Source: Sequoia sempervirens
Lineage: Eukaryota; Streptophyta; Pinopsida; Cupressales; Cupressaceae
DNA: 64,000 nucleotides
Reading direction: 5' to 3'
Assembly (NCBI GenBank): GCA_007258455.2
Contig: VDFB02193867.1
Location: 564,428,809-564,492,808, forward strand
In this document: positions 24,749-35,896 of the stretch, one piece after another
Numbering within the stretch: the first letter of the stretch is position 1
How the letters are laid out: every line of letters starts with the position of its first letter
Program-made: the position numbers and the translations under genes
Notes under the pieces: model-generated
The model's database searches: none
Seen by the model: the letters and a program-made list of their open reading frames with translations, nothing else
What the model was told of the DNA's origin: nothing

Positions 24749-25990
24749 TTGGTTCCCAACAATCGAGAAGCTCCTATTAGTACTTCTCTCAAAGTTGATA
24801 CACAAATTGGTCAGTTAACCAAAAGCTTTGAAAAGAAACTATGGTTCAAGGACAATGGAGTAGGGGAGTACTATCTATGTCTTGCTAATCTACCTATATT
24901 TCCTCGGTCACACGGACAACCTTCTATTGCAAAACAACAAATATTCGTAGCATCCACATCAATGCAACCACCGATAGAGCCAAATACAAAGTCTAATGGA
25001 TGATTTATCAAAGAAAAATTCCCCATGGAAGATTATGAGGATAGAGAAGTTCTAAGTTGGCTCTATATAGATGAAGATGAAATAGTTCTTAATGTCAAAC
25101 TACCTACTAATCAATATGGTAAAGGATATTCAATCATGCAAAACATGGGCTATGATGGTAATGGTCCTATCGAAAAGAGAAAAGGAGTAGTTGAGCCTAT
25201 TCACCTTCCAGGACTTACTGCAAAAGATAAAATGAGACTAGGATATGATACTAACTCAAAAGAAGTAACATCTAAGAAGTTGCATGATACTATTCTCACA
25301 TTGCAAGAAGGGTCTAATATAAGAGGAGCATGTTTGACAGTAATCCAGAATTTCATGGATAATAACTCTGACATAGACTCTGGTGAATATGAATGGGACA
25401 CCATCCACAATGATGAGTTTTGGAGGGATAAAAAGGTTGATGTGGTACACAAGTACACTCCAACTCTAATCGAAGGTGAAAGGTCAGGGTCCCAACCACA
25501 AGAATCTGAACTACAAGGTGACTATGATTATAGTGATATTGAGTCATATTTAAACGAACAAGACTATCACAAGAACAATACCATCATTGATCTGCCTCAT
25601 ACCTCAGATCCTACAAAAAACTCCGTTATGACCATAACCATAGCCAATTTCAAGCAACCCGATGATCTGCTACATTTGATCCATCCTGATCTCATTGATT
25701 GGGATTCATCTAGACTTATCAATCTACCTATGTTTCCAAGCAATGAATCTATCATGAATTTCCTTTCCATAGATGACACAAATGAGTGTTCCACCAGAAA
25801 TTTTTGGCATAGATTCTTTAATCAGGAGAGTGTCAAGTCTCCTAACTACAAAAATAAAAGTAAAAAAGAAATATCTAATGGTGAAAACTAGAATCTGGCA
25901 GTGTTAGATCAAACAAAAGATAAAATAAAGAGTGTATCAGATGGTGAAAACCTTTTTAAGGCACCTGATGATGGGAAACTTGACACTCCA
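24749..25990 (+). pseudogene. Linker between protease and RT with G-patch-like motif
   Basis: Frame shifted relative to gag-protease. From 25118 to about 25250 it reads GKGYSIMQNMGYDGNGP, then KGVVEPI and LGYD. This resembles the G-patch pattern of spaced glycines after a hydrophobic segment ending in MGY. G-patches bind RNA or stimulate helicases and also occur in some retroviral polyproteins. The rest is acidic and low in recognisable motifs. Stops near 25003 and 25891 interrupt it. The G-patch call is moderate confidence; the rest is unassigned. Confidence 0.55.
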
Positions 25991-26044
25991 CTAGAGCATT
26001 ATCATGAGTGATCATCTATCTTGATTGAGCCTAAAAAAGTAGTT

Positions 26045-27105
26045 AATCTTGAAACTACAGAAAAACCAAAGATCCTATAGTTAGCTACCTCAATGAAAGA
26101 TAAAGAAATACCCGAGTTCATGGAATTTCTCAGAGAAAATCAAGTCAACTTTTCCTGGTCTTATGTAGACATGCTAGGTCTTGATCCTAATATTATAATG
26201 CATCACTTGTCCATCAAACCAAGAGTCAAACCGGTGAAACAAAAACTCAAAAAGATGCATCCTCATTTTGCACTACTAGTTAAAGAAGAACTCTGAAAAC
26301 TCCTTGATGTGGGATTGATAAGATCGATCGACTATGCAAAATGAATCTCCAACATCGTTCCTATGACCAAGCCCAACAAAAGTGTCAAAGTGTGCATATA
26401 TTTTAGAGATCTTAATAAGGAATGCCCTAAGGATGACTTCTTGCTTCCAAGCATTGATACTATAGTTGATCTGACAGCTGGCCATGCCATGTATTCACTA
26501 ATGGATGGTTTTTTTGGTTACAACCAAATGAAGATTGCACCTGAAGACTAGGAAAAAATAGCATTTACATGTCCATGGGAAACTTACTGTTGGAATGTCA
26601 TTCCTTTTGGTCTAAAGAACACCAAGGATACTTACCAAAGAGCTATGACTACAATTTTTCATGACATGATGCACACATTCATGGAAGATTATGTAGATGA
26701 CATATTGGAAAAGTCATACACAAGAGAAGGACATCTCAAAGTGTTATCTAAAATATTTGTAAGGTTGAAAAATTTCAAAGTTCACCTCAACCCCAAGAAA
26801 TGTGTTTTTGGGGTCACATCTAGAAAAATCTTGGGATACATAGTATCAGTAAAAGGAATTGAAGTAGATCCTGCCAAGGTGCAAGCAATCATGGAAATTC
26901 CTCCACCAAGGAATATTAGTTAGTTGAGTTCATTACAGGGATGAATTCAATCTATACAAAGGTTCATTGCACAGTTGGAAGATTAAATCCTACCTTTCAC
27001 ACATCTATTGCATACAAATGTTCCTTTCAAGTGGGATGACAAGTGTGAAATGGCCTTTCAAAAAATCATGCAATACTTAATAAACCCACTAGTTCTAGTG
27101 TGATA
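26045..27105 (+). pseudogene. Tat-lineage reverse transcriptase (broken)
   Basis: Same frame as the linker. Opens with a Tat-typical segment (FSWSYVDMLGLDPNIIMHH near 26150), then KPVKQKLKKM, a degenerate fingers region with VKVCIYFRDLNKECPKDDF, MDGFFGYNQMKIAPED, and the catalytic motif YVDD at 26690-26701. A thumb and connection region ends near PPPRNIS (26921). Stops lie near 26294, 26342, 26549, 26921, 26939 and later. A frameshift near 27100 moves the frame into RNase H. Inactive, family call secure. Confidence 0.88.
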
Positions 27106-27932
27106 TTGCCGCAATAGAGACATCTTTGGGGGCATTATTAGCACAACAGGACTCTATAGGAAAGGAACGGGAAATTTATTACATCAATCGAATGCTAACA
27201 GGTCATGAACTCAACTACACTTTCATCAAGAAGGCTTGTCTCGCAGTAGTCTTTTCATCACAAAATTTTCAACACTACATGTTAACTGATACAATCAATC
27301 TTGTTGCAAAGATTGATCCACTCAAATATCTGCTAAGTAAGGATACATTGATAGGAAGGTTAGCAAAATGGGTTATGATCCTGAGAAAATTTGACATCCA
27401 TTATGTTGATCGCAAAGCAATCAAAGGACAAGTTATTGCTGATCAACTGGCCAAAGCACCACTACAAGCAGAGCATCCCATGCACATTGAATTTCTAGAT
27501 GCTGATGTCTTCACTACAAAATCCAAACAACCATGGTCATTATATTTTGATGGTTCTTTCACTCAACACGGATCGAGGGCAGGCATACTCTTTGTCACTC
27601 CTCAAGGAAATACCATTCCTCGGTCATATAGGCTAATGTTTCCATGCACTAACAACATAGCCGAGTATGAAGCTTTAATCACTAGGCTCAAGATAGCATT
27701 GGAATGGAGGATTACAAAACTAAAAGTTTATGGTAAATCACAGTTAGTCATTAATCAGATTAATGATGATGATCAAACCAAAGATGACAAATTGTTTCCA
27801 TATAAGAAGATGGTTGACGATTTCGAGAAATACTTCATAGATATCAAGTTCATACAGATTCCAAGACTCTATAACAAGGTAGATGATGTTGTGGCCACGA
27901 TCGCATCATTATTGCAACTCCCAGAAAATTAG
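27106..27932 (+). pseudogene. Tat-lineage RNase H plus second (archaeal-type) RNase H
   Basis: The first part (27126-27480) is the standard retroelement RNase H, with GALLAQQD, INRMLTGHELNYT and a C-terminal ADQLAKAP. The second part begins WSLYFDGSFTQ (catalytic-type Asp at 27549-27551) and contains a glycine-rich strand, NNIAEYEALITRLKIAL and KSQLVINQI. It corresponds to the additional RNase H domain that defines the Tat lineage. Both are open over 268 codons, ending with TAG at 27930. Confidence 0.85.
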
Positions 27933-29285
27933 ACTCACTATGAATTTCTAGTAGAACAATCATTTACACCTGCTTATGACACACCTGAAAGCCAAATCAT
28001 TTGCCACTTAGTAGGATCCAATTCACCTTGGTATAGCAAGATTTATTCCTACCTAAAAGATGGCATTTTACCACTTGACTTATCTTGTAACCAAAAGCAT
28101 AACTTTATTTGCCAATCCTCTCACTATACCCTTATCGTCGACATCCTCTACCATTGTGGTCTTGATGGTACTTTACTTTGATGTATTGAATGTGATGAAT
28201 CTGACAAGGCTTTATAAGAAGTTCATGGTGGAATTTATGGTACTCATTCAAATGGATTGACCTTATCCAAAAAATTGATGAGAATGGGTTATTACTGGCT
28301 GACTATGGAGAGGGAATCATTCACTTTTCTGAAAAAGTGCTCTAAATGTCAGATTTATGGGAATCTCATTCATGCTCTTCAACAAGAACTTCAACCATTC
28401 ACACCAACTTGGTCATTCTATCAATGGGGGTTAGATCTAGTTGGAAAGATTCATCCCTCATCATCGAACAGACACAAATTCATCATCACAGTGACAGAGT
28501 ACTTTACCAAGTGGATTGAGGCAGTACCTCTCACTAAGGTTACCAACAAACAAATCTCATCGTTCATACTCAACTATCTCATTTGTTAGTATGGCATTCC
28601 CAACTCCATTATCAAAGATAATGGATGACCATTCAAGAATCAGGATGTTCATGAGCTTTGTGAGTGATTCCATATCCAACACAGATTTTCAACACCTTAT
28701 TATCCACAAGGGAATGGCCAAGCAAAGGCCTCAAACAAAACAATACTAAAAATACTAAAGAAGACTGTGAATGATGCAGGGAAAGATTGGAACATTCAAC
28801 TAAATCCCGCATTATGGGCCTACATAACTAGTATATGAATTCCAATAGGAGCAACACCGTATGCTCTTGTCTATGGAGTAGAAGACATTTTTGCACTAGA
28901 GGTTGAGACTTCCTCACTCAGGGTATCATTAAAGGGTCTCACAATAGATAATGACTACAGAGTTTCCCAACTGCAAGAGCTAGTACTCCTTGATGAGAAG
29001 AGACAACGAGTAGCTAATCATTTGAAAGCATATCAATAAATGATGTCTCGCAGCTATAATCATAGAGTCAAGCCCCGTACCTTTTAGGTTGGTGATCTTG
29101 TTTTAAAAGAGAACCCACAAAATTAGCAAGACAGAGAGAAGAAATGTAAGTTTGAACCAAATTGGTTGAGTTCGTGCGTGCTCATCGCAGTCTATGGTTC
29201 AGGAGCATACAAGCTATCAACGTTAGAAGGGGACCTATTTGACGAACCCATTAATAGCATGCACCTGAAAAAGTATTATGTCTGA
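27933..29285 (+). pseudogene. Tat-lineage integrase (broken)
   Basis: Zinc-binding region near 28257-28370 (GYYWLTMERES, CSKCQ). The catalytic core follows, with first Asp in GLDLVGKIHP near 28434 and second in IKDNG near 28620. The expected Glu of the GQAEASNKT-type motif is Lys at 28725-28727. The C-terminal part ends NSMHLKKYYV at about 29283 with TGA. Stops near 28587, 28626, 28836 and several later ones break it. Joining DNA into the genome would be the role of an intact copy. Confidence 0.85.
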
Positions 29286-29308
29286 AGCAGTTATCATCAT
29301 CCAGAAAA

Positions 29309-29530
29309 ATTCTTAAAAAAATACAAAAATAGTAGAAAAAGTCCTGAAAAGGAATACAAAAACAGCAAAAAAAGTCCTTAAAAAAATACAAAAACAGTAG
29401 AAAATGTCCTAAAAAAACTACAAAAATAGTAGAAAAAGTCCTAAAAAAAATACAAAAACAACAAAAAGAGTCTTGAAAAAATCTATAAAAATTAGAAAAA
29501 TGCCCAAAAAAATAAAAATAAAAAAGAAAT
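29309..29530 (+). repeat. A-rich ~32 bp minisatellite just after pol
   Basis: Six to seven imperfect copies of a unit like AAATACAAAAACAGTAGAAA followed by AAGTCCT, decaying rightward. It starts 24 bp after the integrase stop. It lies outside the part of the arm visible on the left of the gap. Confidence 0.8.
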
Positions 29531-31149
29531 CAGAAAAATGCAATAAACACAGATAGTGAAAATCTAGCAAACAGATGTTATTTGTAGCTCTCCATCTATT
29601 AGCTCATGTTTTGCACTTAGCTTCTCAACCTTCATTTCATCCATCATCCTAGGGTCATACCAGCATCATGCAGTCATCATTTTCCTAGAGCGATAACATC
29701 TTTCCCTCGCTTGATCATTGTACATATTCATTTCAGCAAGTTGTGTCAATACAAGGGAAAATGTTGACATACTAAGGCTGTAATAACCCTCCTAGTTGCT
29801 AGTTGGACTCATTAGTTTTATGCTTTGATCTGATACTTTGATACATTGATACTATGATGGTACTACTTGTGTGGTTGGTAGTGAGACATTGATGATGCTG
29901 TTACTCCTTTTGTGGACATGATTATTTCATATGACATTGTGGTTGGTGATGTTAGTTGATTTCATATTTATGATGTAGTGATTTAATAGATTATGTCATG
30001 AGATGAATGGTTAGTTTAGAAATGTATTTTATCAATCATATTATAATTGTTAGAATAGATGTGATGAAGGACAGTGTAACATCACTCATTGCGAGTGCTC
30101 TGTTACGCTGTGATTCCTTCTCACAACACAATGCTTTGATTTATATATATATGCACATGTACACAACTTCGTTTGTATGCAGGAATTGCAGGTACATAGT
30201 CTCGATTCCACTTGCTTCGGCAGGACAGGGCGAGCACAAATAACCCAATGGTATAAAGTTGAAACAGAGGTGACAATGAAGTTTTCCCATTCCATGATGT
30301 CAGACCGCCTTGTTGAATGGTATTGTATGTTCTGTAGTTGTCATGATTTGTGGTTGAGGTTGTGTTATGTTGTATTTAATTACGGTTGGTATTTTATATG
30401 TTGTGGTGTTTTCAATTTAAAAATTGTTGATTAAAATATTAGATTTAAATTGTATTTATATATTTAAATGTTTATTTATTTGAAAAGCCATGTATTTTAT
30501 TAAATGTTAAATGGTGTATTGTCAATGTAAATAAATTGCCAGGTGGAAGTTAATAATAAAATAAATAAAGTTAAATTTTTGTGCATGAGCAAGGCTGGCA
30601 AAAATGGAGTTTTAAAAAAATAATAATAATAATAATGACAAATTGGAAAAGGAGGTGTGAGCAGAAAATGCAATCTTGAAAATAGAAAAGGTTGGTTGGG
30701 TTGCATGTAGGAGGAAAAAAAAATATAGTGAGTTTTTGGAAAATGAATTAGGGGAGGATTCTTTTGCTGGAAAAAAATGGATTGCAGTATTTTAGAATTT
30801 TATTTTTGAAAAGAGGGGGATATTGTGCTAGTAGGGTTTTTGTGTGGAGAATCTGTCAAAAAAGAAGAGAGAAGAAGAGGAAGAAGAAGCTGAAAACGGA
30901 ATATTGAGAAAAGGAGCGAGAGCTGTTCGAAGGGCTAGTTGGAGCAAGGACTTCATCACATATCAGCAAGCAGGAGTCCAGGTTCCAATTAAAATCCCTC
31001 TTTCTTTACTTGTTTAAAATATCAATTAAAATCATATTGTTATGGGTTCTCAAACAAATTAGGAAAATTTAGTTTTCAAATAAATTTGGGAGAAATCTGG
31101 ATTATCAGAAGACTTGGGGAAAATCTGGGTTATCGTTTAATTTGTGAAA

Positions 31150-31370
31150 ATCTGGTTTTTAAAAAATCTGGGGTTTCAAATTGATTAGGAAAAATCTATT
31201 TTTTTACAAAATCTGGGGTTTCAAATTGATTAGGAAAAATCTATTTTTTTACAAAATCTAGGGTTTTTACAAAAATCTGGGGTTTCAAATTGATTAGGAA
31301 AAATCTAGTTTTTACAAAATCTGGGGTTTCAAATTGATTAGGAAAATCTGGTTTTTACAAAAATACCTGG
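31150..31370. repeat. Tandem repeat, about 45 bp unit
   Basis: Four to five imperfect copies of a unit containing TCTGGGGTTTCAAATTGATT and AGGAAAAATCT followed by a T-rich run, inside the 4 kb insertion. Confidence 0.85.
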
Positions 31371-31538
31371 GGAAAATCTATTGTCTTGAAAGGATGGGGA
31401 AATATCTGTTATTTTCTTCAAATTTTGTTTTCCTGAAGTAATTTATTTCTTCTCTGAATAATCTGTGTATCTCTGTATATTTTCTGAAGAAAATCTTACT
31501 CCTCAGAGAAATTTCATTTATTCAATACCTGTCTATCA

Positions 31539-31541
<3 letters not shown>

Positions 31542-31595
<54 letters not shown>
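31542..31595. repeat. (TA)n microsatellite
   Basis: An uninterrupted alternating TA run of about 54 bp. Confidence 0.95.
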
Positions 31596-31597
<2 letters not shown>

Positions 31598-31950
31598 CAA
31601 TTTATTTGAAGTTTATGTTCCGCTTGAAATTGATCCGTAATCACATATTTTCTTTCTTTTTATTTAGCGCCGAATCGCGGTTTGCTGCTCGCGGTCGTAT
31701 GACCCGGACTAGTTTAAAATAAAATGGTATTTAAAAAAAGATTTATAGTGTTTGGGGATTCTGATTGCCACCACCGCACTCTCGTTCTGTATAGTTTTAA
31801 GCCAAGATGTGCCAGCCTCCCGTGCGACTGCCACCAAGAACTCCTTGATTGTTTGTTTTTTTTATTTTGGTTTAAATTTAATTCATTGTAACATATTTAT
31901 AATCCATTTGAATTTAATTATTATTCGGTTTAAATTTTAGTTTATGAAAA

Positions 31951-31957
31951 TTTATAT

Positions 31958-31990
<33 letters not shown>

Positions 31991-32105
31991 AATATAAATA
32001 TATATATAGATATATATATATATATATATATGCATATATATATGTGTGTGTATGTTTTTTTTATTATATATATATATATATATAAATATTTTATATATAT
32101 ATAAA
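31951..32105. repeat. Interrupted (TA)n microsatellite
   Basis: TA dinucleotide runs broken by AAATA and TGTGTG segments. Confidence 0.9.
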
Positions 32106-32875
32106 TAGTTGATAAAATATTAATGCATTTAAAAAGTAAATAGTTTTTCTTAATAGCAATATAATTAACTTTGGAAATAAAATGTAATAATTTAATTATA
32201 ATAAAAAAATTTAATGTACTACTTGCATATTCGAATTATTCGTTGTTTTTATGAATTTAATAGTTGACCGTGAGAAAATGGTAGTGCTTCCTTTTTAACT
32301 GCTTTGAGTAAAGTCGAAATGGTGTTATGAGATCATCAAATTATGTATAGTTGCACTTTGTTTTTTTATGTTGGCTTTAATGTCGAGATGGGAACCCGGC
32401 TGTTGATTTGAAAACTTTGTCCAGAGGCTCGTTTATTTTTTAATGTTATTTTCATCTTGAAATTTCTGCTTGGAGTTGAAAACTTATGATTCATGTTTGG
32501 AAGGGTTGAACGGTCGTTGAGAATTTTTGGTTCTGAGTTGTCATGAGAGGCAAGACGCTCATGCCTTAATGTAGTATCATGCCTTTATTCTCGCTGTGGG
32601 TTCAACCCTGTCTTGTCGTTCTTTTTCTCGTTAGAGCCTAGGAGAGGTTCTTCTCGTGGGGGCCTCAAGGCCTCTGCTAAGAGGAAAAGAGAACCTATCG
32701 TGAAGAGAAGAACAAGTGACAACCTAAAATAGAATTAGATGGCAGTAAAACACCAAGATAATAAAGATGACCTTCATGCAATAGCATTACAGACTAATGA
32801 TAGATTGACAAGGCCGGGTCAAAAGTCAATCTCGTCTTCATGAGAGGTTATTGGCTCCGCACGAGCTACCCGCTG

Positions 32876-32962
32876 GTGCCGGTGCCTCAAGTAGGAGGAA
32901 GAGCCAGGAGATCCATAGATGGGTGCCGGCTCAAGTTGGAGGAAGAGCCAGGAGATCCCATG
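32876..32962. repeat. Short direct duplication
   Basis: Two copies of a roughly 40 bp unit containing GGAGGAAGAGCCAGGAGATC, next to each other, in a locally GC-richer patch of the 4 kb insertion. Confidence 0.8.
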
Positions 32963-33642
32963 AGAGTTAGTGCGATGACACTCTGCACTAGACTTCCTGT
33001 TTGCCTTGTTGCTCTTGCTGCCTCTGGAAATGTATTTTGGACTTTGGATGTTGTATTAGTTTCCTTAGCTTTGTTCTCTTATTGTTGATTCAGATTTTGT
33101 GAAAGTGATTATGAGTTTACTTTGGTGACTTGTTATTGTCATTGCTTGATTTAACTGTATTCTCGGTGTTTGTATTTGAGTTGTACCTTGTTGTCATGGA
33201 GTCGGTTTGACAATCATGGTCGAGTTAACTTCATTGGCACCTCTGAGCACGGGGGGTGAGTTATCTTTAATTCACATGGTTGGGTGGAACGTGCTCCGCA
33301 CCCGTTGGGTTCCCCATCAACATCCTTTGTTCGCAGCTTTTCCGCAGTTGGAGTTGCACCAGTGTTCACTTTGTTATTCAGCATTCATTGTAAATTGTAT
33401 CATCCCACTTGTTTGGGAAATTCATTGTAATTATTATATCAAAAGATTGTAATGTAACATTATAACAATGATGTAATAGTTAGGATTCTATGTAATTTTA
33501 TTTGATGAGATTCATATGATTGTATTATGTGGTATCTTAATATACTTGCTCTTGGTTCATGGACGTACATTTATTCATGGTTATTATATTATAATTGGTT
33601 ACATGGTTTATCATTATCTTTTATTTCCGTTTGTGGTTGCAA

Positions 33643-33802
33643 TGTAACCTCACGTGCCCCAGAGAACTAAGTGAGATAATGTGATGTAATATGTTATGTG
33701 ATTATGATTAATGTATTGTAAGTTTAATTCAATTGTTTTAAACCAAAAAAAAAAAATATTTTCCTTTTTGAGTTCTCTGGGGTTTGCACGGCGGGCGTTA
33801 CA
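33643..33802. repeat. Terminal hairpin of the 4 kb insertion
   Basis: TGTAAC followed by CCCCAGAGAACT near 33643-33670 is mirrored by AGTTCTCTGGGG followed by GTTACA at about 33770-33802, giving a foldback of about 160 bp at the right terminus. Confidence 0.7.
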
Positions 33803-34535
33803 GAGGGCAACCAACTTTCAAGTTTTACTAAAGAAACTAGACAATGACATAAAGTCCAATCATGCAAAAAAACAATCAAATCACATGATTAGCTATCCAA
33901 TCATTGATACATATCACAACAATTTTCAGCTATGTACCATATCATGACTCATATCTAGATGATCTAAAATTTGAATAATTTTTGGAATAGTAGTATTATA
34001 TTTGGAACAATGGTTGTTTAATTTTTTATATCATCTCTCTAGAGCACACTCGATGATGTAATGAACTAGAGTGGCAAGGAAAGAGGATGATTTTTTTTGT
34101 CTATTTCCTTGAGGTTAACTATCAATTTGGTGCAAATATGTCATGAGACATGATTTCCAAGACATATCATTGATGACAGTTTCAAATTTGCATCAGAAAG
34201 TTGTTAATCTTTGTCTATTTATGCAAGAAATTCTCAGGTCATCTTGTTTCAATTATACCTTGATTCTTGTGTTCACTTGCTATATCAAAAATCATGAAAG
34301 TTGTGCTGAGGTCATCATTGGTGCTAATTTCCCCTCTGATGCTTGTACATACTTCCAAAAATTTAAAACGCTCTATGATGATTCAAGAATGCTAACAAAG
34401 GGCTCAACAAATAGTTGGTTTTATTTCATTGCATTTCATTTAGATCATTGTACATATCTGCATACTAGATTTGCATCAAAGTTTTGAAAGGTTGAACAAA
34501 AACATCAATGACTATCATGTCTCTTTGGACTATTT
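33803..34535. other. Inner right arm, no gene supported
   Basis: Counterpart of 18166-18900. Includes the right copy (34143-34487, + strand) of the 114-codon frame discussed for the left arm. Replacement changes outnumber silent changes, so it is not called a gene. Confidence 0.5.
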
Positions 34536-35400
34536 GTGGAGGACATTCAGACATTTGTTTCATTATCTTTTATCTTCATCATCATTTCCTTAATCAATAT
34601 CGTTTCATCTAGGTACTCTACATATCATATAGTTTATCCTTTATCATTCATTTTCATATCATTTAGATCCTTTATCATTTATTTATCCTTCATGTGCCAT
34701 CATTCTATCATTTTCATCATTTCAATGTCATCATTGATCATTCTCATTTTTATCATCTCTTTTATGCCTACTCATTTAGATCCTCCATCATTTCATATTA
34801 TTAATTTATCATTAGGTATTTATATCATTTTCTTTTATTACCTATCATCTTCATCTTATAATATCTTATCATTTTTATAAGGCATATACATTTATCATTC
34901 TCATTTATTTTCATCTTTTTATTTATCTTTATCATTACATTTATTGTTATATTATCATTTCATCATCATTTCGTCATCATTTCATTATCATTATCATTTC
35001 ATCATCATTTCATCATCATTTCATTACATTATCCTTTATCATTTTATTATCATTATCATTTCATTACATTATCATTTCATTACATTTCACTACATTATCA
35101 TTTATCATTTCATCATTATTTCATCTCATTATTATTTATCATTATTTCATCTCATTATCATTTATCATTATCTATTTCATATCATTTCATCACCATTTCA
35201 TTATGTATCATTTATCATCTTATCATTCATCTCATTTTATTTCACTTATCATTTCATCCCATTATGTATCATTTTTCACATTACATTCATATCATATCTT
35301 TAAATCATCTATCATTTTCATATCATGACATTTTCCATAAACATTTGACTCATTTCACATATCATTTCTTTTCCTAAATCATATACATACTACAAATTCA
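34536..35400. repeat. ATCATTTCAT-type low-complexity tract (right copy)
   Basis: Inverted and longer counterpart of 17460-18165, made of TCATTTATCATTTCAT variants. Open frames rich in His, Ile, Phe, Tyr and Ser here are compositional artefacts. Confidence 0.75.
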
Positions 35401-35896
35401 TGATGCATCTCATAAACACAACATCCATTTTCCATCCCATCATCATCATTTCTTGCATTTGAAAAATTCAAAAACAAACATTCCATGCATACATTACATT
35501 TCCACATCATTTTTCATAAACATATCATATATCTCCATGCACACTCTCATAATCAAACATCCTAGGTCATCCACCTGCATGACATCATTAGTAAACATCA
35601 CAAATCATCATCATAGCATGAATCATCTTGCATATCATGTTAGTCATCAAATCAATAAAAAACATATCAAAATCCATACTACATCATGCCGAAATGCATG
35701 CCTATCACCTCATCACATCAAAAACACACATCATCAAAACTCATCGCCGCTGCATATCATCGCTCATCAAAAGTACATACAAAATGTCCAATGTCCAATT
35801 AAACTAAACAATATAGAGAGATACATGAGATATGATAAAAACCAATATACATGCTCCCACAAAATCAGATACATCAATGATCTTGTATCAATAACT
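35401..35896. other. Non-coding right arm sequence
   Basis: Counterpart of 17023-17460 in inverted orientation. Nothing recognisable. Confidence 0.5.

Larger units (their letters stand above)
29779..33802. mobile_element. 4.0 kb LTR-like insertion (TGTAA...TTACA), present only in right arm
   Basis: Starts TGTAATAACCC and ends GGGCGTTACA, the TG...CA form of plant LTRs. Flanks are AAGGC on the left and, one base further on, AGGGC on the right, close to a 5 bp target duplication of the uninterrupted left-arm site AGGGGC. No second LTR copy and no recognisable protein are seen. A very long solo LTR or a decayed non-autonomous element is the likeliest reading. It contains tandem repeats, TA microsatellites and a terminal hairpin. 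Orientation is unknown. Confidence 0.65.

Noticed and set aside
29309..29530. Regularly spaced repeats that could suggest a CRISPR array.
   Set aside because: The units are contiguous, A-rich and decaying, with no unique spacers, in a plant retrotransposon.
32840..33452. Two frames of about 80 codons in a GC-richer part of the 4 kb insertion.
   Set aside because: They overlap a short direct duplication and show no domain. Non-coding LTR sequence explains them.
34143..34487. A 114-codon ATG frame open in both inverted arms (also 18230-18574, minus strand).
   Set aside because: Comparing the copies gives about 9 replacement and 3 silent differences, so there is no sign of selection on the protein, and no motif is recognisable.
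34536..35303. Frames rich in Ile, Ser, His, Phe and Tyr, and their counterparts at 17584-18181.
   Set aside because: Low-complexity TCAT/ATGA repeats rarely contain stops in some frames; the residues are purely compositional.
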